A program made the translations under genes and the position numbers. DNA of 64,000 nucleotides from Paraburkholderia ultramafica (lineage in GTDB: Bacteria > Pseudomonadota > Gammaproteobacteria > Burkholderiales > Burkholderiaceae), in NCBI RefSeq assembly GCF_902859915.1, contig NZ_CADIKK010000024.1, positions 54,178-118,177 of the forward strand, read 5' to 3'. Every line of letters starts with the position of its first letter. The stretch's first letter is position 1. Of this stretch, positions 17,832 to 27,066 are shown piece by piece. The notes under the pieces are model-generated. The model saw only the letters and a list, made by a program, of their open reading frames with translations. It did not search any database and was not told where the DNA came from.

Positions 17832-18569
17832 ATGCAACGCAGCAATACGGTCTTGAAGCAGGTGATGGCCGCCTTCGAACGCGAATCACACCTGAAACTG
17901 CACCATCATCCCATTCATATGAGTTTCAACGGCGATGCCTTGACCGTGTCCGGCGAGGTGCCGGATATTGCATCCAAGAAACGCCTTCTTCAGTTAGCCC
18001 AACTACACAGCGAGGGGACGCGTCTGGTCGATCAGTTGCGTGTCATCGCCAACCCGCCGGTTGGTGATGGCGAGTTACGCACACATATTTGCGAACGGCT
18101 GGCGCAGGCAGCGGAGTTCCGCAACTGCGTGATCTGTGCGCGCGTCAAGGGCCAGCTCGAGGTGTTGCGCGGCACCATGGACCAGGCGGGCAACGACGGC
18201 AACGGCGGCGTCGAAGTGACGGTCGAGGACGGTGTGGTGACTTTGACGGGGCAGGTGGCCAGTCTGTCGCACAGGCGCCTCGCGAGTGTGACTGCCTGGT
18301 GGGTCGGCGGCTGCCGCGACGTGGTGAACCTGCTGGAGTTGGCGCCCGCCGAAGTGGACGGCGACGATGAGATCGCTGACGCGTTGCACCTGGTACTCGA
18401 AACCGATCTGCGTGTGCGCGCCGAGCAGATCACCATCAAGGTGGAAAACCACAGGATCACGCTAGCAGGTTGGGTGGCGACGGAAGCCGAAAAACGGCAG
18501 GCGGAACAGGACGCGTGGTGTCTGGATGCTATCGATGGCGTCGTCAATCGCATCCAGGTGCGTGCGTGA
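17832..18569 (+). CDS. BON-domain protein, cytoplasmic, multi-domain
   Basis: 245 residues containing two clear BON repeats (VEVTVEDGVVTLTGQVASLSH-type near 130-175; ITIKVENHRITLAGWVATEAEK near 200-235) and a third, weaker one near 20-65 (MSFNGDALTVSGEV). BON domains bind membranes or lipids and usually occur in exported proteins, but no signal peptide is seen from the ATG at 17832. The longer frame upstream of this ATG lacks family character. It is probably cotranscribed with the YbaK-like gene. Confidence 0.8.
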   Translation: MQRSNTVLKQVMAAFERESHLKLHHHPIHMSFNGDALTVSGEVPDIASKKRLLQLAQLHSEGTRLVDQLRVIANPPVGDGELRTHICERLAQAAEFRNCVICARVKGQLEVLRGTMDQAGNDGNGGVEVTVEDGVVTLTGQVASLSHRRLASVTAWWVGGCRDVVNLLELAPAEVDGDDEIADALHLVLETDLRVRAEQITIKVENHRITLAGWVATEAEKRQAEQDAWCLDAIDGVVNRIQVRA

Positions 18570-19101
18570 TCTGACCGCAGGCCCGCTTAGGACGTTGTCA
18601 GGTTGCTGGATTGATTGCGTGGGATGGCGCGATCAAGAAATCGAAATCGCGCTATCACGGTCACCGTTTCCCTGCCGCTTTGCTCACCGGGTGAAAGCAA
18701 CGCGACGCAAACCAGGCGGCACATGGCACCTCGACAAGAGGTTTGTCGCGCTGCGCCGTTTACGGTTTTTCCTCCATTCGATGTCCCACGTGGCGGGTAT
18801 TCGCCATTTCGGGACAGTCAACGCCTACGTTTTTCCGAACTCCTGATCGGCGCCGCCGCCATGAGATGAGGATGGGTTCACCGCGTACGCTGACGCGGTT
18901 CCGCTTTGTATCGCAATGTATCTGCTCGGCGCTCTGATACGTGCGCTCACAAAAACCGCCGTTCCTCGACACATGCGGGATACGTCTGCCAGCTCAAATA
19001 CGTCCATCGCGCAGTGAGGCCGCACAGCAACGTAGATGCCCCGATCGCCCGCGCTTAACCCGGACGCATCACTGGCAGTCTGCAATTTGTCCTTCAATGT
19101 A
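18570..19101. other. Intergenic region, no gene seen
   Basis: About 530 bases between the BON gene and the MarR gene. Short open frames here have no ribosome sites or recognisable domains. The right end carries the operator and presumed promoter of the marR gene. Confidence 0.4.
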
Positions 19102-19113
19102 TTGCACATGCAA
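19102..19113 (+). promoter_or_regulatory. Palindromic operator upstream of marR gene
   Basis: TTGCACATGCAA is a near-perfect 12-base palindrome ending 12 bases before the chosen marR ATG. It differs at one position from the perfect site before the nitrilase gene. MarR proteins bind such dyads and commonly repress themselves, so this is the likely autoregulatory site. Confidence 0.6.
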
Positions 19114-19125
19114 CATGAGCCGACC

Positions 19126-19590
19126 ATGACTTTACCCGTTCAACACACAGCGGCAGACGACGTGAGCAGCGAGATCGCGCAGACGTGTCTGCTGACGCGT
19201 ACGCGGCAGATTTCCAGGGTCTTGACCGCGATCTACGACGAGGAACTACGGCCGTTCGGCATCGTCTCCCCTCAATTCACGCTGCTCGTGCTCATCATCG
19301 AGCTTGGACCAATCAGCCGCTCAGACCTCGGGCGCAAGAACCATCATGATCGGTCGACGTTGACAAGGAATTTGCAACCGCTCATCTCGCAGGGGTGGGT
19401 TTCCGAAGGCTTGCCCGGAGAGGATGGTCGAAGTCGCCCCCTTTCGCTGACGGAACAGGGCAAAACCTTGCTCCGCAGCGCCGCGTCGGCGTGGTCGTCT
19501 GCACAGACAAAGGCCAGGACGCTCCTCGGCGAGGTCGGTGCCAACGCGCTCATGGGCATCGCGGGCGAGTTGCCGCGCCGCACGAGCTAA
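19126..19590 (+). CDS. MarR-family transcriptional regulator
   Basis: 154 residues with the MarR winged helix: ISRVLTAIYDEELRPFGIVS, the recognition region GRKNHHDRSTLTRNLQPLISQGW, and the wing LPGEDGRSRPLSLTEQG. I take the ATG at 19126, after the operator, as start; an in-frame ATG at 19108 lies inside the operator. It is 78 bases upstream of the nitrilase gene and flanked by related palindromes, so it probably controls itself, the nitrilase and the NmrA-like gene. Ligand unknown; a nitrile or its product is a natural guess. Confidence 0.88.
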   Translation: MTLPVQHTAADDVSSEIAQTCLLTRTRQISRVLTAIYDEELRPFGIVSPQFTLLVLIIELGPISRSDLGRKNHHDRSTLTRNLQPLISQGWVSEGLPGEDGRSRPLSLTEQGKTLLRSAASAWSSAQTKARTLLGEVGANALMGIAGELPRRTS

Positions 19591-19606
19591 TTTTTTTAGT
19601 CGTCAA

Positions 19607-19622
19607 TGTTGCATATGCAACA
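19607..19622 (+). promoter_or_regulatory. Perfect 16-bp palindrome upstream of nitrilase
   Basis: TGTTGCATATGCAACA is a perfect inverted repeat located 47 bases before the nitrilase ATG. It shares the TTGCAYATGCAA core with the site upstream of the marR gene and TGCATATGCA with the site upstream of the NmrA-like gene. Confidence 0.65.
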
Positions 19623-19668
19623 CCACCAGGGCGCTCTGTGCCCGTTCTTTTCAGTCAAGGAGTTTGCA

Positions 19669-20661
19669 ATGAAAGTCGTCAAAGCCGCCGCAGTCCAGAT
19701 CAGCCCGGTGCTCTACAGCCGTGAGGCAACCGTCGAGAAGGTCGTGCGGAAGATCCTCGAGCTTGGCCAGAAGGGCGTGCAGTTCGCTACGTTCCCGGAA
19801 ACCGTGGTGCCTTACTACCCGTATTTCTCCGCTGTCCAGACGGGCATTGAGCTTCTGTCTGGAAAAGAGCATCTGAGGCTGCTCGAGCAGTCCGTGACGG
19901 TACCGGCGCCCGCGACCGACGCGATCGGCGAGGCTGCCCGGCAGGCGGGCATGGTGGTGTCCATCGGCGTCAACGAGCGTGACGGCGGCACGATTTACAA
20001 CACACAGTTGCTCTTCGATGCCGACGGCACCTTGATCCAGCGCCGCCGCAAGATCACGCCCACCCATTACGAACGCATGATCTGGGGCCAGGGCGACGGC
20101 TCGGGCCTGCGCGCCGTCGACAGCAAGGTCGGCCGCATTGGTCAGTTGGCGTGCTTTGAGCACAACAACCCGCTGGCGCGCTACGCGATGATGGCCGACG
20201 GCGAGCAGATCCATTCGGCCATGTATCCGGGCTCCGCCTTCGGCGAGGGGTTTGCCCAACGGATGGAAATCAACATCCGCCAGCACGCGCTGGAATCCGG
20301 CGCCTTCGTCGTGAACGCCACGGCCTGGCTGGACGCCGACCAGCAGGCGCAAATCATGAAGGACACGGGCTGCGCAATCGGTCCGATCTCGGGCGGTTGC
20401 TTCACCACCATCGTCAGACCCGACGGCATGCTGCTGGGCGAACCGCTGCGCTCGGGTGAGGGCGAAGTCATCGCCGACCTTGATTTCTCGATGATCGACC
20501 GACGCAAGGCCTTGATGGATTCGGCCGGCCACTACAACCGTCCGGAACTGCTCAGCCTGCTGATCGATCGCACTCCGACTTCGAACATTCACGAACGCAC
20601 TGCGCACCCCAAGTCGAGCATTGAGCAAGGCTCGGACGATCCGCGCGCCACGGTTGCCTGA
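19669..20661 (+). CDS. Nitrilase (carbon-nitrogen hydrolase)
   Basis: 330 residues with the nitrilase triad: glutamate in TFPETVVPYYPYFS, lysine in RRRKITPTH and cysteine in LACFEHNNPL. The family hydrolyses nitriles to carboxylic acid and ammonia; the spacing after the cysteine (EHNNPL) and the PYYPYF motif resemble aliphatic/arylacetonitrile nitrilases of the Nit6803 kind rather than amidases. AAGGAG lies eight bases before the ATG at 19669, which excludes an upstream in-frame start within the operator. It is controlled, by inference, by the adjacent MarR protein. Confidence 0.9.
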   Translation: MKVVKAAAVQISPVLYSREATVEKVVRKILELGQKGVQFATFPETVVPYYPYFSAVQTGIELLSGKEHLRLLEQSVTVPAPATDAIGEAARQAGMVVSIGVNERDGGTIYNTQLLFDADGTLIQRRRKITPTHYERMIWGQGDGSGLRAVDSKVGRIGQLACFEHNNPLARYAMMADGEQIHSAMYPGSAFGEGFAQRMEINIRQHALESGAFVVNATAWLDADQQAQIMKDTGCAIGPISGGCFTTIVRPDGMLLGEPLRSGEGEVIADLDFSMIDRRKALMDSAGHYNRPELLSLLIDRTPTSNIHERTAHPKSSIEQGSDDPRATVA

Positions 20662-20806
20662 GCATAGTGAACCCGGTACGGCACACCTGCGCGCATTGAG
20701 CACGGATGCCTTCTTTTAATTAACTCTCTAATGCATGGAGATGCACTTTGAAAGTCATTGCCAGGATGGCTGCCGCGAATATCCGAACGCATTGCGCCCT
20801 TAAGTG

Positions 20807-20826
20807 TGCATATGCATAAATTGACA
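20807..20826 (+). promoter_or_regulatory. Operator-like palindrome next to a TTGACA -35 box
   Basis: TGCATATGCA (20807-20816) is followed by TTGACA at 20821-20826, a consensus -35 element. The spacing would put transcription start near 20855, so a bound repressor would block polymerase. This promoter position favours the NmrA-like ATG at 20912 over the earlier GTG at 20843. No good -10 box is seen, so the promoter is tentative. Confidence 0.5.
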
Positions 20827-20911
20827 ACATGACGTCAGGCGTGTGACACAAGCGAAGCCGCGAAAGCCGCCTGATTTCTATCTATTTGAACTCATCGAAA
20901 AGGCAAATGAA

Positions 20912-21847
20912 ATGACGACTCAAGCTACGCAAGATCCCCCGATTCTTGTAACCGGAGCCGCTGGCGCTATCGGTGGCATTGGCCGCAACGTCACTGAGAT
21001 GCTTCTCGCCAAGGGGCATAAAGTCCGCGCCCTGGTACGCCGTGAGGATGAACGCGCAGAAGATCTGCGCCGGCTTGGCGCCGAGGTCATGGTGGGCGAC
21101 CTGACCGACCTCGCCTCGATGCATCGCGCGATCGAAGGCTGTTCGCGCATCTATTTCGGCATGTCGATCTCGTCGGCCTATCTGGAGGCGACGGTCAACA
21201 TCGCAGCAGTGGCGCGTCATCACGGTGTTGAGGCCTTCGTGAACATGTCGCAAATGACAGTCACGGAAATGAGCATCACGCAGACCACCGACAGCCCGCA
21301 GCACAAGCTGCACTGGCTTGCCGAGCAGGTGTTGGCATGGTCCGGGCTGCCGGTCGTCACGGTGCGCCCCACAGTCTTTCTCGAAGGCTTCTTTCTGCGT
21401 CTCGCCGATGCAGGCGTGCGTGACCTCAATGAACTGGTGTTGCCGTTAGGCAGCAGCCGCACCTCGCCGATCTCAGCCGTCGACGTGGCACGCGCCGTAT
21501 CCGTCATCCTCGACGATCCCGCACCGCACATCGGCCGTGTCTATAACCTGACCGGATATGAGTCGGCCGATCTCGAACACTACGCGCATGCCTTTTCCGA
21601 CGCGCTCGGCCGGACGATCCGCTATCGCGATGTGCCGGTTTCGGCGTGGGCCGACAAGCTCCAGGGAGCGGGTGTGCCAGCGCATCTCGTCGGTCACCTC
21701 GCCGTGATGGCCGAACTTCATGCGCAGGGACGATACGACCGCATGACAGACGACCTGTTCCAGCTCACGGGCAAAGCGCCGACGAGCATGTACGACTTCG
21801 TGAAGCTCCACGCCGCCGAATTCACCCGGGGCGAAGCCGCCGCTTAA
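20912..21847 (+). CDS. NmrA-like NAD(P)-binding protein
   Basis: 311 residues from the chosen ATG. The N-terminus has an extended-SDR Rossmann motif, ILVTGAAGAIGGIGRNVTEML, and a later VRPTVFLEGFF segment typical of NmrA/atypical SDRs; a catalytic YxxxK is not present. Such proteins are NAD(P)H-dependent reductases of quinones or redox sensors; the substrate is unknown. It follows the nitrilase by 250 bases that include its own operator-like site, and precedes an epoxide hydrolase by 90 bases. Confidence 0.8.
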   Translation: MTTQATQDPPILVTGAAGAIGGIGRNVTEMLLAKGHKVRALVRREDERAEDLRRLGAEVMVGDLTDLASMHRAIEGCSRIYFGMSISSAYLEATVNIAAVARHHGVEAFVNMSQMTVTEMSITQTTDSPQHKLHWLAEQVLAWSGLPVVTVRPTVFLEGFFLRLADAGVRDLNELVLPLGSSRTSPISAVDVARAVSVILDDPAPHIGRVYNLTGYESADLEHYAHAFSDALGRTIRYRDVPVSAWADKLQGAGVPAHLVGHLAVMAELHAQGRYDRMTDDLFQLTGKAPTSMYDFVKLHAAEFTRGEAAA

Positions 21848-21937
21848 CGCCATCACGTTCTTACATCGTAACCAATGACGCGTGAGATCACGTCGCTATT
21901 GGTCGAGAACCTGGCTTCATCGCCAATCGGAAAGCTT

Positions 21938-23293
21938 ATGTCAGACAACTTCCTTCCCCAGTCACCGTCTCGCCGTCACTTTGTTAGTGTGGCCGCAGCG
22001 GTAGTCGCTACGGGCTCTCTGAGTCAGCTCGCTTTTGCGCAAACGAATCAAACCATCACTGACGTTGCGCAGCCGACCGGCGGCGACAAGACCGCCATTC
22101 GGCCGCTTCGCATACATGCGCCTGAGTTGCACCTGATCGACTTGCGGCGACGCATCAAGGCGACGAGATGGCCTGATCGTGAGACCGTTACCGATGATTC
22201 GCAAGGCGTGCCGCTCGCGACGATTCGGGAACTCGCGCGTCATTGGTCGACCGATTACGACTGGCGCAAGGTCGAAGCGAAATTGAACGCGCTGCCGAAT
22301 TTCGTGACCGGGATCGACGGACTGGATATTCATTTCATCCACGTTCGTTCTAAGCACGAAAGTGCGATGCCGCTCATCGTCACCCATGGCTGGCCTGGTT
22401 CGGTGATCGAGCAGTTCAAGGTTATCGATCCGCTGGTCAATCCGACGGCTTATGGCGCGAGCGCGTCGGACGCTTTCCATCTGGTGATTCCGTCATTGCC
22501 GGGTTATGGTTTTTCTGGCCGACCCACCGAAACCGGCTGGGGCCCGGAGCGCACCGCGCGTGCCTGGGTCGTGCTGATGAAGCGCCTTGGATACGCGAAA
22601 TTTGCGGCGCAAGGCGGCGATCTCGGCGGGGTTGTCTGCAACGTGATGGCCAGGCAGGCGCCGCCGGAATTGCTGGGCATTCACGTCAACTTCCCCGCGA
22701 CTGTCCCCGCCGAAATTGCCAAGGCGCTTCAAGCCGGCGATCCGACTCCCCCCGGTCTTTCGGACGACGAAAAGCACGCATACGACCAACTGAGCAGCGC
22801 GGCCAGGAAGCGACGCGCCTACGCATTGGAGATGGGCACACGCCCGCAAACGCTCTACGGCCTGGCCGACTCGCCGATCGCACTGGCAAGCTGGTTGCTC
22901 GATCACGGTGACGGTTATGTTCAGCCGGCCGCCGCGTTGAGCTCGGCTGTGTTCGGGCGCGACGTCAATGGAGAATCTTCCGGCGCGCTAACCCGGGACG
23001 ACGTGCTCGACGACATCACGCTCTACTGGCTGACGAATACAGGGGTTTCCGCAGCGCGCTTCTATTGGGAGTCCCACATCAACTTTACAGGCGCCGCCGA
23101 TGTGTCCGTCCCGGCTGCCATTAGTGTCTTTCCTCGCGAGAACTATCAGGCCCCGCGCAGTTGGACCGAGCGGGCGTATCACAACCTCATCTATTACAAC
23201 AGGCCCGACAAAGGTGGTCACTTTGCGGCGTGGGAACAGCCATACCTGTTCGCACAAGAGGTTCGCGCAGGCTTGAGACCGTTGCGCACGTAA
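21938..23293 (+). CDS. Epoxide hydrolase, Tat-exported
   Basis: 451 residues. The N-terminus contains SRRHFVSVAAAVVATGSL, a twin-arginine motif followed by a hydrophobic stretch, with cleavage likely after AFAQ. An EHN domain (IHAPELHLIDLRRRIKATRWPD) precedes the alpha/beta-hydrolase core with oxyanion HGWPGS, nucleophile Asp in QGGDLGG, and the catalytic His in GGHFAAWE. It opens epoxides to diols, probably in the periplasm. The start at 21938 was chosen to give the signal peptide a normal n-region. Downstream of the NmrA-like gene and possibly in its transcript. Confidence 0.87.
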   Translation: MSDNFLPQSPSRRHFVSVAAAVVATGSLSQLAFAQTNQTITDVAQPTGGDKTAIRPLRIHAPELHLIDLRRRIKATRWPDRETVTDDSQGVPLATIRELARHWSTDYDWRKVEAKLNALPNFVTGIDGLDIHFIHVRSKHESAMPLIVTHGWPGSVIEQFKVIDPLVNPTAYGASASDAFHLVIPSLPGYGFSGRPTETGWGPERTARAWVVLMKRLGYAKFAAQGGDLGGVVCNVMARQAPPELLGIHVNFPATVPAEIAKALQAGDPTPPGLSDDEKHAYDQLSSAARKRRAYALEMGTRPQTLYGLADSPIALASWLLDHGDGYVQPAAALSSAVFGRDVNGESSGALTRDDVLDDITLYWLTNTGVSAARFYWESHINFTGAADVSVPAAISVFPRENYQAPRSWTERAYHNLIYYNRPDKGGHFAAWEQPYLFAQEVRAGLRPLRT

Positions 23294-23690
23294 CACAACT
23301 GAGGAGGTGGATGTGATGATCTAAAAGCACTTGAAGAGGGCGGCCACCTGGACGCACTACTTGAGCGCGCGACGCTTAATGGTTGATTAGCGGGAAACTA
23401 TGTGATCGCAGCGATGGAGGCCGCTCGCAGAAGCGCCGAGTCAATGAGCTGAAGAAAGCGAGCCAGCTCACACAATTTGCGTGGAAATGATGCGTTTGCA
23501 CGGCGCCAAATATCTGATAGAGTGTGTATGCACATTTGAACTGATTTGCGTGAACCGACTGATCGCCTGCGACGAATGCAATCGCTTCGCTCTGCGGTAG
23601 GTCGCCCGTCGTGTGCCGCAGATCTACGAGCTTAACGTTGCGCCTGGCGTTAGCCAGTGCCCGTTATTCAACTGATGAGAGGTGGCGAAC
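23294..23690. other. Intergenic region, no gene seen
   Basis: About 400 bases between the epoxide hydrolase and the thiolase. No domain or ribosome site is seen apart from GAGAGG just before the thiolase ATG. A loosely palindromic GTGTATGCAC occurs at 23524-23533 but does not match the MarR operator core well. Confidence 0.4.
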
Positions 23691-24869
23691 ATGCGCGATG
23701 TAGTGATCTGTAATCCGGTGAGAACCGCAATTGGTGGCTTTGGTGGCGCACTAAAGGATGTTCCTGCAACAGACCTTGGCGCGGCAGCCGTGCGCGAGAC
23801 CATACGGCGGAGCGGGCTCGATGCGAAGGAACTTGCGTCGGTCGTGATGGGCAACGTGGTTCAGGCGGGCAACCGGATGAACCCGGCGCGTCAAGCCGCG
23901 ATTAATGGCGGCGTTCCAGTGGCGGTGCCAGCGCTTACGGTCAATCGCGTGTGTGGATCGGGTGCGCAAGCAATCGCTTCCGTTGCACAGGAGATATGGC
24001 TTGGACTGGGTGACGCGGCCGTTGCCGGGGGCATGGAAAATATGGATCGTGCTCCATATTTGCTCGACGGCGGCCGTTGGGGCTATCGAATGGGCAATTC
24101 GCAAGTCTACGACAGTATGTTGCACGACGGGCTTGTCGATGCGTTCTCGAATGAGCATTCGGGATGGCACACGGAAGATCTTGTGACGAAGCTCGCGATT
24201 TCGCGTGAAGCGCAGGACCGCTGGGCTGTACGTTCGCAACAGCGCTTTGCCGGGGCACAAGAACGCGGCGTGTTTGACCCGGAACTGGTAGCCGTGGAAG
24301 TCAAAGGACGAAAGGGTACAGTGAGTTTCTCCCGAGACGAAGCGCCGCGCCCGGAGACGACTATCGAAACGCTCGCGAAACTGCGTCCGGCGTTCCGGTC
24401 CGACGGATCCATCACCGCCGGCAACGCGCCAGGGCTGAACAGTGGCGCTGCGGCCATGCTAGTCGCCGAGCGTGGCTTTGCCGAAGCGCGTGGCATCGAG
24501 CCATTCGCCCGGCTGGTCGCGTTCGGTGTCGCGGCGGTCGAGCCGGGCATGTTCGGACTCGGCCCAGTGCCGGCCGTGCACATGGCGCTTGAACGCGCGG
24601 GCTGGAAGCTCGCCGATGTCGACCGGGTCGAAATCAACGAAGCGTTCGCGGCTGTGCCGCTCGCCGTCATCCAAAAACTCGGGCTGGCGGACGACATCGT
24701 CAACGTGGAAGGCGGCGCGATCGCTCACGGTCATCCGATCGGTGCGACCGGCGCGGTGCTGACAACACGCCTTATCCATTCGATGCGCCGCGATGGATTA
24801 CGGCGCGGCATCGTCACCCTCTGCATTGGCGGCGGGCAGGGCATCGCACTGGCGCTCGAGACAGTTTGA
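23691..24869 (+). CDS. Acetyl-CoA C-acyltransferase (thiolase)
   Basis: 392 residues with the nucleophilic cysteine in VNRVCGSGAQA, the acid/base histidine in GGAIAHGHPIGATGA and the second cysteine in CIGGGQG. It makes or splits beta-ketoacyl-CoA. The ATG at 23691 has GAGAGG nine bases upstream. It stands alone without other beta-oxidation genes; a role in 3-oxoadipyl-CoA cleavage (linking to the ben-cat pathway) is conceivable but nothing in the sequence shows it. Confidence 0.92.
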   Translation: MRDVVICNPVRTAIGGFGGALKDVPATDLGAAAVRETIRRSGLDAKELASVVMGNVVQAGNRMNPARQAAINGGVPVAVPALTVNRVCGSGAQAIASVAQEIWLGLGDAAVAGGMENMDRAPYLLDGGRWGYRMGNSQVYDSMLHDGLVDAFSNEHSGWHTEDLVTKLAISREAQDRWAVRSQQRFAGAQERGVFDPELVAVEVKGRKGTVSFSRDEAPRPETTIETLAKLRPAFRSDGSITAGNAPGLNSGAAAMLVAERGFAEARGIEPFARLVAFGVAAVEPGMFGLGPVPAVHMALERAGWKLADVDRVEINEAFAAVPLAVIQKLGLADDIVNVEGGAIAHGHPIGATGAVLTTRLIHSMRRDGLRRGIVTLCIGGGQGIALALETV

Positions 24870-25224
24870 GCACAAACGGGCAGGCTGGGCCACAGGCGGC
24901 CGTAGTCGCTGATGCACTCACGGTCGCTGGTCGTACAAACGTCACCGACGCTTCACGCGAGGGATAAATTTCGCCTGCCTTGGGCGTTGTGCGCGCCGCC
25001 GGCGCCATTCCATTGTCCAGCATGATCATCGGCCAGCTGCGTTGACGGTTCCGGTCAAGCGCAAGCGTGACTGGAGGACGCATATTGCTGTTCGAGCTTC
25101 GCGCTGTGACGCCTTTGCGAACCATCAAATAAACCCGATCAATTTACAGAAGCCGATCGATTTGACCATAGCGTCCGCGAGCTGCTTAATATGTCTTCAT
25201 TGGGTCTACCAATAGTCAAGTGCC
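24870..25224. other. Intergenic region, no gene seen
   Basis: About 350 bases between the thiolase and a decayed LysR gene. An open frame on the minus strand (24814-25128) overlaps the thiolase end and lacks recognisable domains. Codon-like signal is weak and the stretch may be decayed coding sequence. Confidence 0.35.
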
Positions 25225-25449
25225 ATGCTGCCAACGCATATCGGGTACTTTGTTGCGGTTGAAGAACAGCACAAAGTCACTCGCGCGTCCGCGGTATTAC
25301 ATGTATCTCAGCCCACCCTGCCGCAACAGATCAGTCAACCTGAGGATACGCCAGGTGCGCAGTCGTTCGATCGGTCGGGACGAACACGCCGCGGCGTTCT
25401 TCGAAGCGGTTGCATTAGAAGCAGCATCGAGTGGTCCAAGAGATCATGA
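25225..25449 (+). pseudogene. LysR regulator remnant (CynR-like N-terminus)
   Basis: The frame begins MLPTHIGYFVAVEEQHKVTR and continues LHVSQPTLPQQISQPEDTPGAQSFDRSGR, which is the helix-turn-helix domain of a CynR-type LysR protein. Positions normally leucine are proline in at least three places (SQPTL-P-QQIS, SQ-P-EDT-P-GAQ), which would break the helices. After about residue 53 the similarity stops and the frame ends at residue 74. This is a truncated and mutating relic. Confidence 0.7.
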
Positions 25450-25722
25450 CTGAAAGCGATTGACCACGGCTCAGCACCGGCTTCGCCGTCAATACTACTG
25501 GTGCATAGCCGCGTTCGCTATCGGATGATATTGCTCATCAGCCCGGTTTTTTTATCGACGCGATGAGAATGATCAATTGTTCTTTTCTGGTTTCCTCACG
25601 CATCATCCAAACGAAGAGCGATATCTTCGGCATCGAGTGCCGTCTGATGTGCGCAATCCAGCGCCTGACCCCGAATGCGTCACGGCACCCGAGAGTCTGT
25701 TGCACGCAAGAGGATTTCATTG

Positions 25723-27036
25723 ATGAGTACGCCACCCGCACAGCTGGGGATATCCGAACGGACCACGTTGGCTATTGGAGAGGTCGTGGCAAGGCGCGGT
25801 GTCGGCCTCCGCGATGCCTTGCTGTTTGCCGGCCCCGCGATGGTCGCATCCATCGCGTACATGGACCCGGGCAATTTCGCCACGAATCTCCAGGCTGGTG
25901 CCCGGTACGGATATTCGTTGCTTTGGGTTGTGCTGGCCGCCAACATCATCGCGATGTTGTTCCAGGCATTGTCAGCGCGCCTTGGCATCGTCACGAACCG
26001 CAATCTCGCGGAAATGTCCCGGGAGCATTTTCCGGCGCCGGTCGTGTATGCAATGTGGGGAATCAGCGAAATCGCGGCGATAGCGACGGATCTTGCGGAG
26101 TTTCTGGGCGGCGCGATTGGCCTCTCGCTGCTGTTTCATCTGCCGTTGCCCATCGGTATGGTTGTGACCGGACTCGTTACTTATTGCATCCTGATGGCTG
26201 AGAAACAGGGGTTCCGGCCCGTCGAACTGATTATCGGCGGTCTTATAGGCGCCATTGCCCTGTCCTATGTCATAGAACTGCTGATTGTCCACGTTTCGTG
26301 GGGAGCCGCCGCGCACGGAGCATTCGTTCCGCAACTGCCCGGTTCTGGCGCGCTGCGCGTGGCCGTCGGCATTTTCGGTGCTACTGTGATGCCGCACGCC
26401 ATCTATTTGCACTCAGGCCTGACGCAAAATCGCGCGCCTGCACGCACCAATGCTGTACGTCGCCGGCTGGTGCGCTTCTCGAACCGTGAGGTCATCATTG
26501 CATTGACGCTGGCCGGTCTGGTCAACATGGCGATGGTCGTCATGGCTTCTGCCGCATTTCACGCGGGCCATCCTGAAATAGCTGAGATCGAGACTGCTTA
26601 TCACACGTTGACGCCTTTGCTTGGCGCGGGCGCGGCCGGAGTCTTCCTGGTTTCGCTTCTAGCCTCGGGTATTTCCAGTTCGGTGGTCGGAACAATGGCG
26701 GGGCAAATGATCATGCAAGGTTTCGTGGGCTTTCGTATTCCTGTCTGGCTGCGCCGTCTTGTCACGATGGTGCCTGCGTTCATAGTTGTGATGCTCGGGG
26801 TCAACGCGACCGACGCGCTCGCCTACAGCCAGGTGGTATTAAGTTTTGCGCTGCCAGCGCCGATGATTGCCCTTGTGATCCTTACCAGTAGACGCGACGT
26901 CATGGGGCCGTTTGTCACCAGGAGGCTGGTATCGATCGCTGCCATTGTTGGGACCGCAACGATTCTGGCCCTTAACGCGATTCTTTTGCTTCAGACGTTT
27001 GGTGTTGGGATGCCAGGGTTGCCTGCTGCCGGGTGA
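25723..27036 (+). CDS. mntH: Nramp-family Mn(II)/Fe(II) transporter (MntH)
   Basis: 437 residues with about eleven membrane segments. The metal-binding motif of the first helix is DPGNFATN (after SIAYM) and that of the sixth is MPHAIYLHS, both diagnostic for the Nramp family. It takes up divalent metal with protons across the inner membrane. I take the ATG at 25723 as the start since the sequence before it is not family-like. A 270-base leader upstream contains no riboswitch or Mur/Fur box that I can identify with confidence. Confidence 0.92.
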   Translation: MSTPPAQLGISERTTLAIGEVVARRGVGLRDALLFAGPAMVASIAYMDPGNFATNLQAGARYGYSLLWVVLAANIIAMLFQALSARLGIVTNRNLAEMSREHFPAPVVYAMWGISEIAAIATDLAEFLGGAIGLSLLFHLPLPIGMVVTGLVTYCILMAEKQGFRPVELIIGGLIGAIALSYVIELLIVHVSWGAAAHGAFVPQLPGSGALRVAVGIFGATVMPHAIYLHSGLTQNRAPARTNAVRRRLVRFSNREVIIALTLAGLVNMAMVVMASAAFHAGHPEIAEIETAYHTLTPLLGAGAAGVFLVSLLASGISSSVVGTMAGQMIMQGFVGFRIPVWLRRLVTMVPAFIVVMLGVNATDALAYSQVVLSFALPAPMIALVILTSRRDVMGPFVTRRLVSIAAIVGTATILALNAILLLQTFGVGMPGLPAAG

Positions 27037-27066
27037 CAGCGACGCTACGAAAATCGTCAATGCCGT

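Noticed and set aside
19651..20703. 350-codon minus-strand frame opposite the nitrilase
   Set aside because: Antisense to a gene with a full catalytic triad; no independent support.
23521..23536. GTGTATGCAC as a fourth MarR operator upstream of the thiolase
   Set aside because: The half-sites do not match the TTGCAY core seen at the other three sites, and it is 155 bases from the gene start.
25450..25722. Metal riboswitch or manganese regulator box upstream of mntH
   Set aside because: I could not find a yybP-ykoY-type core or a convincing Mur/MntR dyad by eye, so no feature was called.
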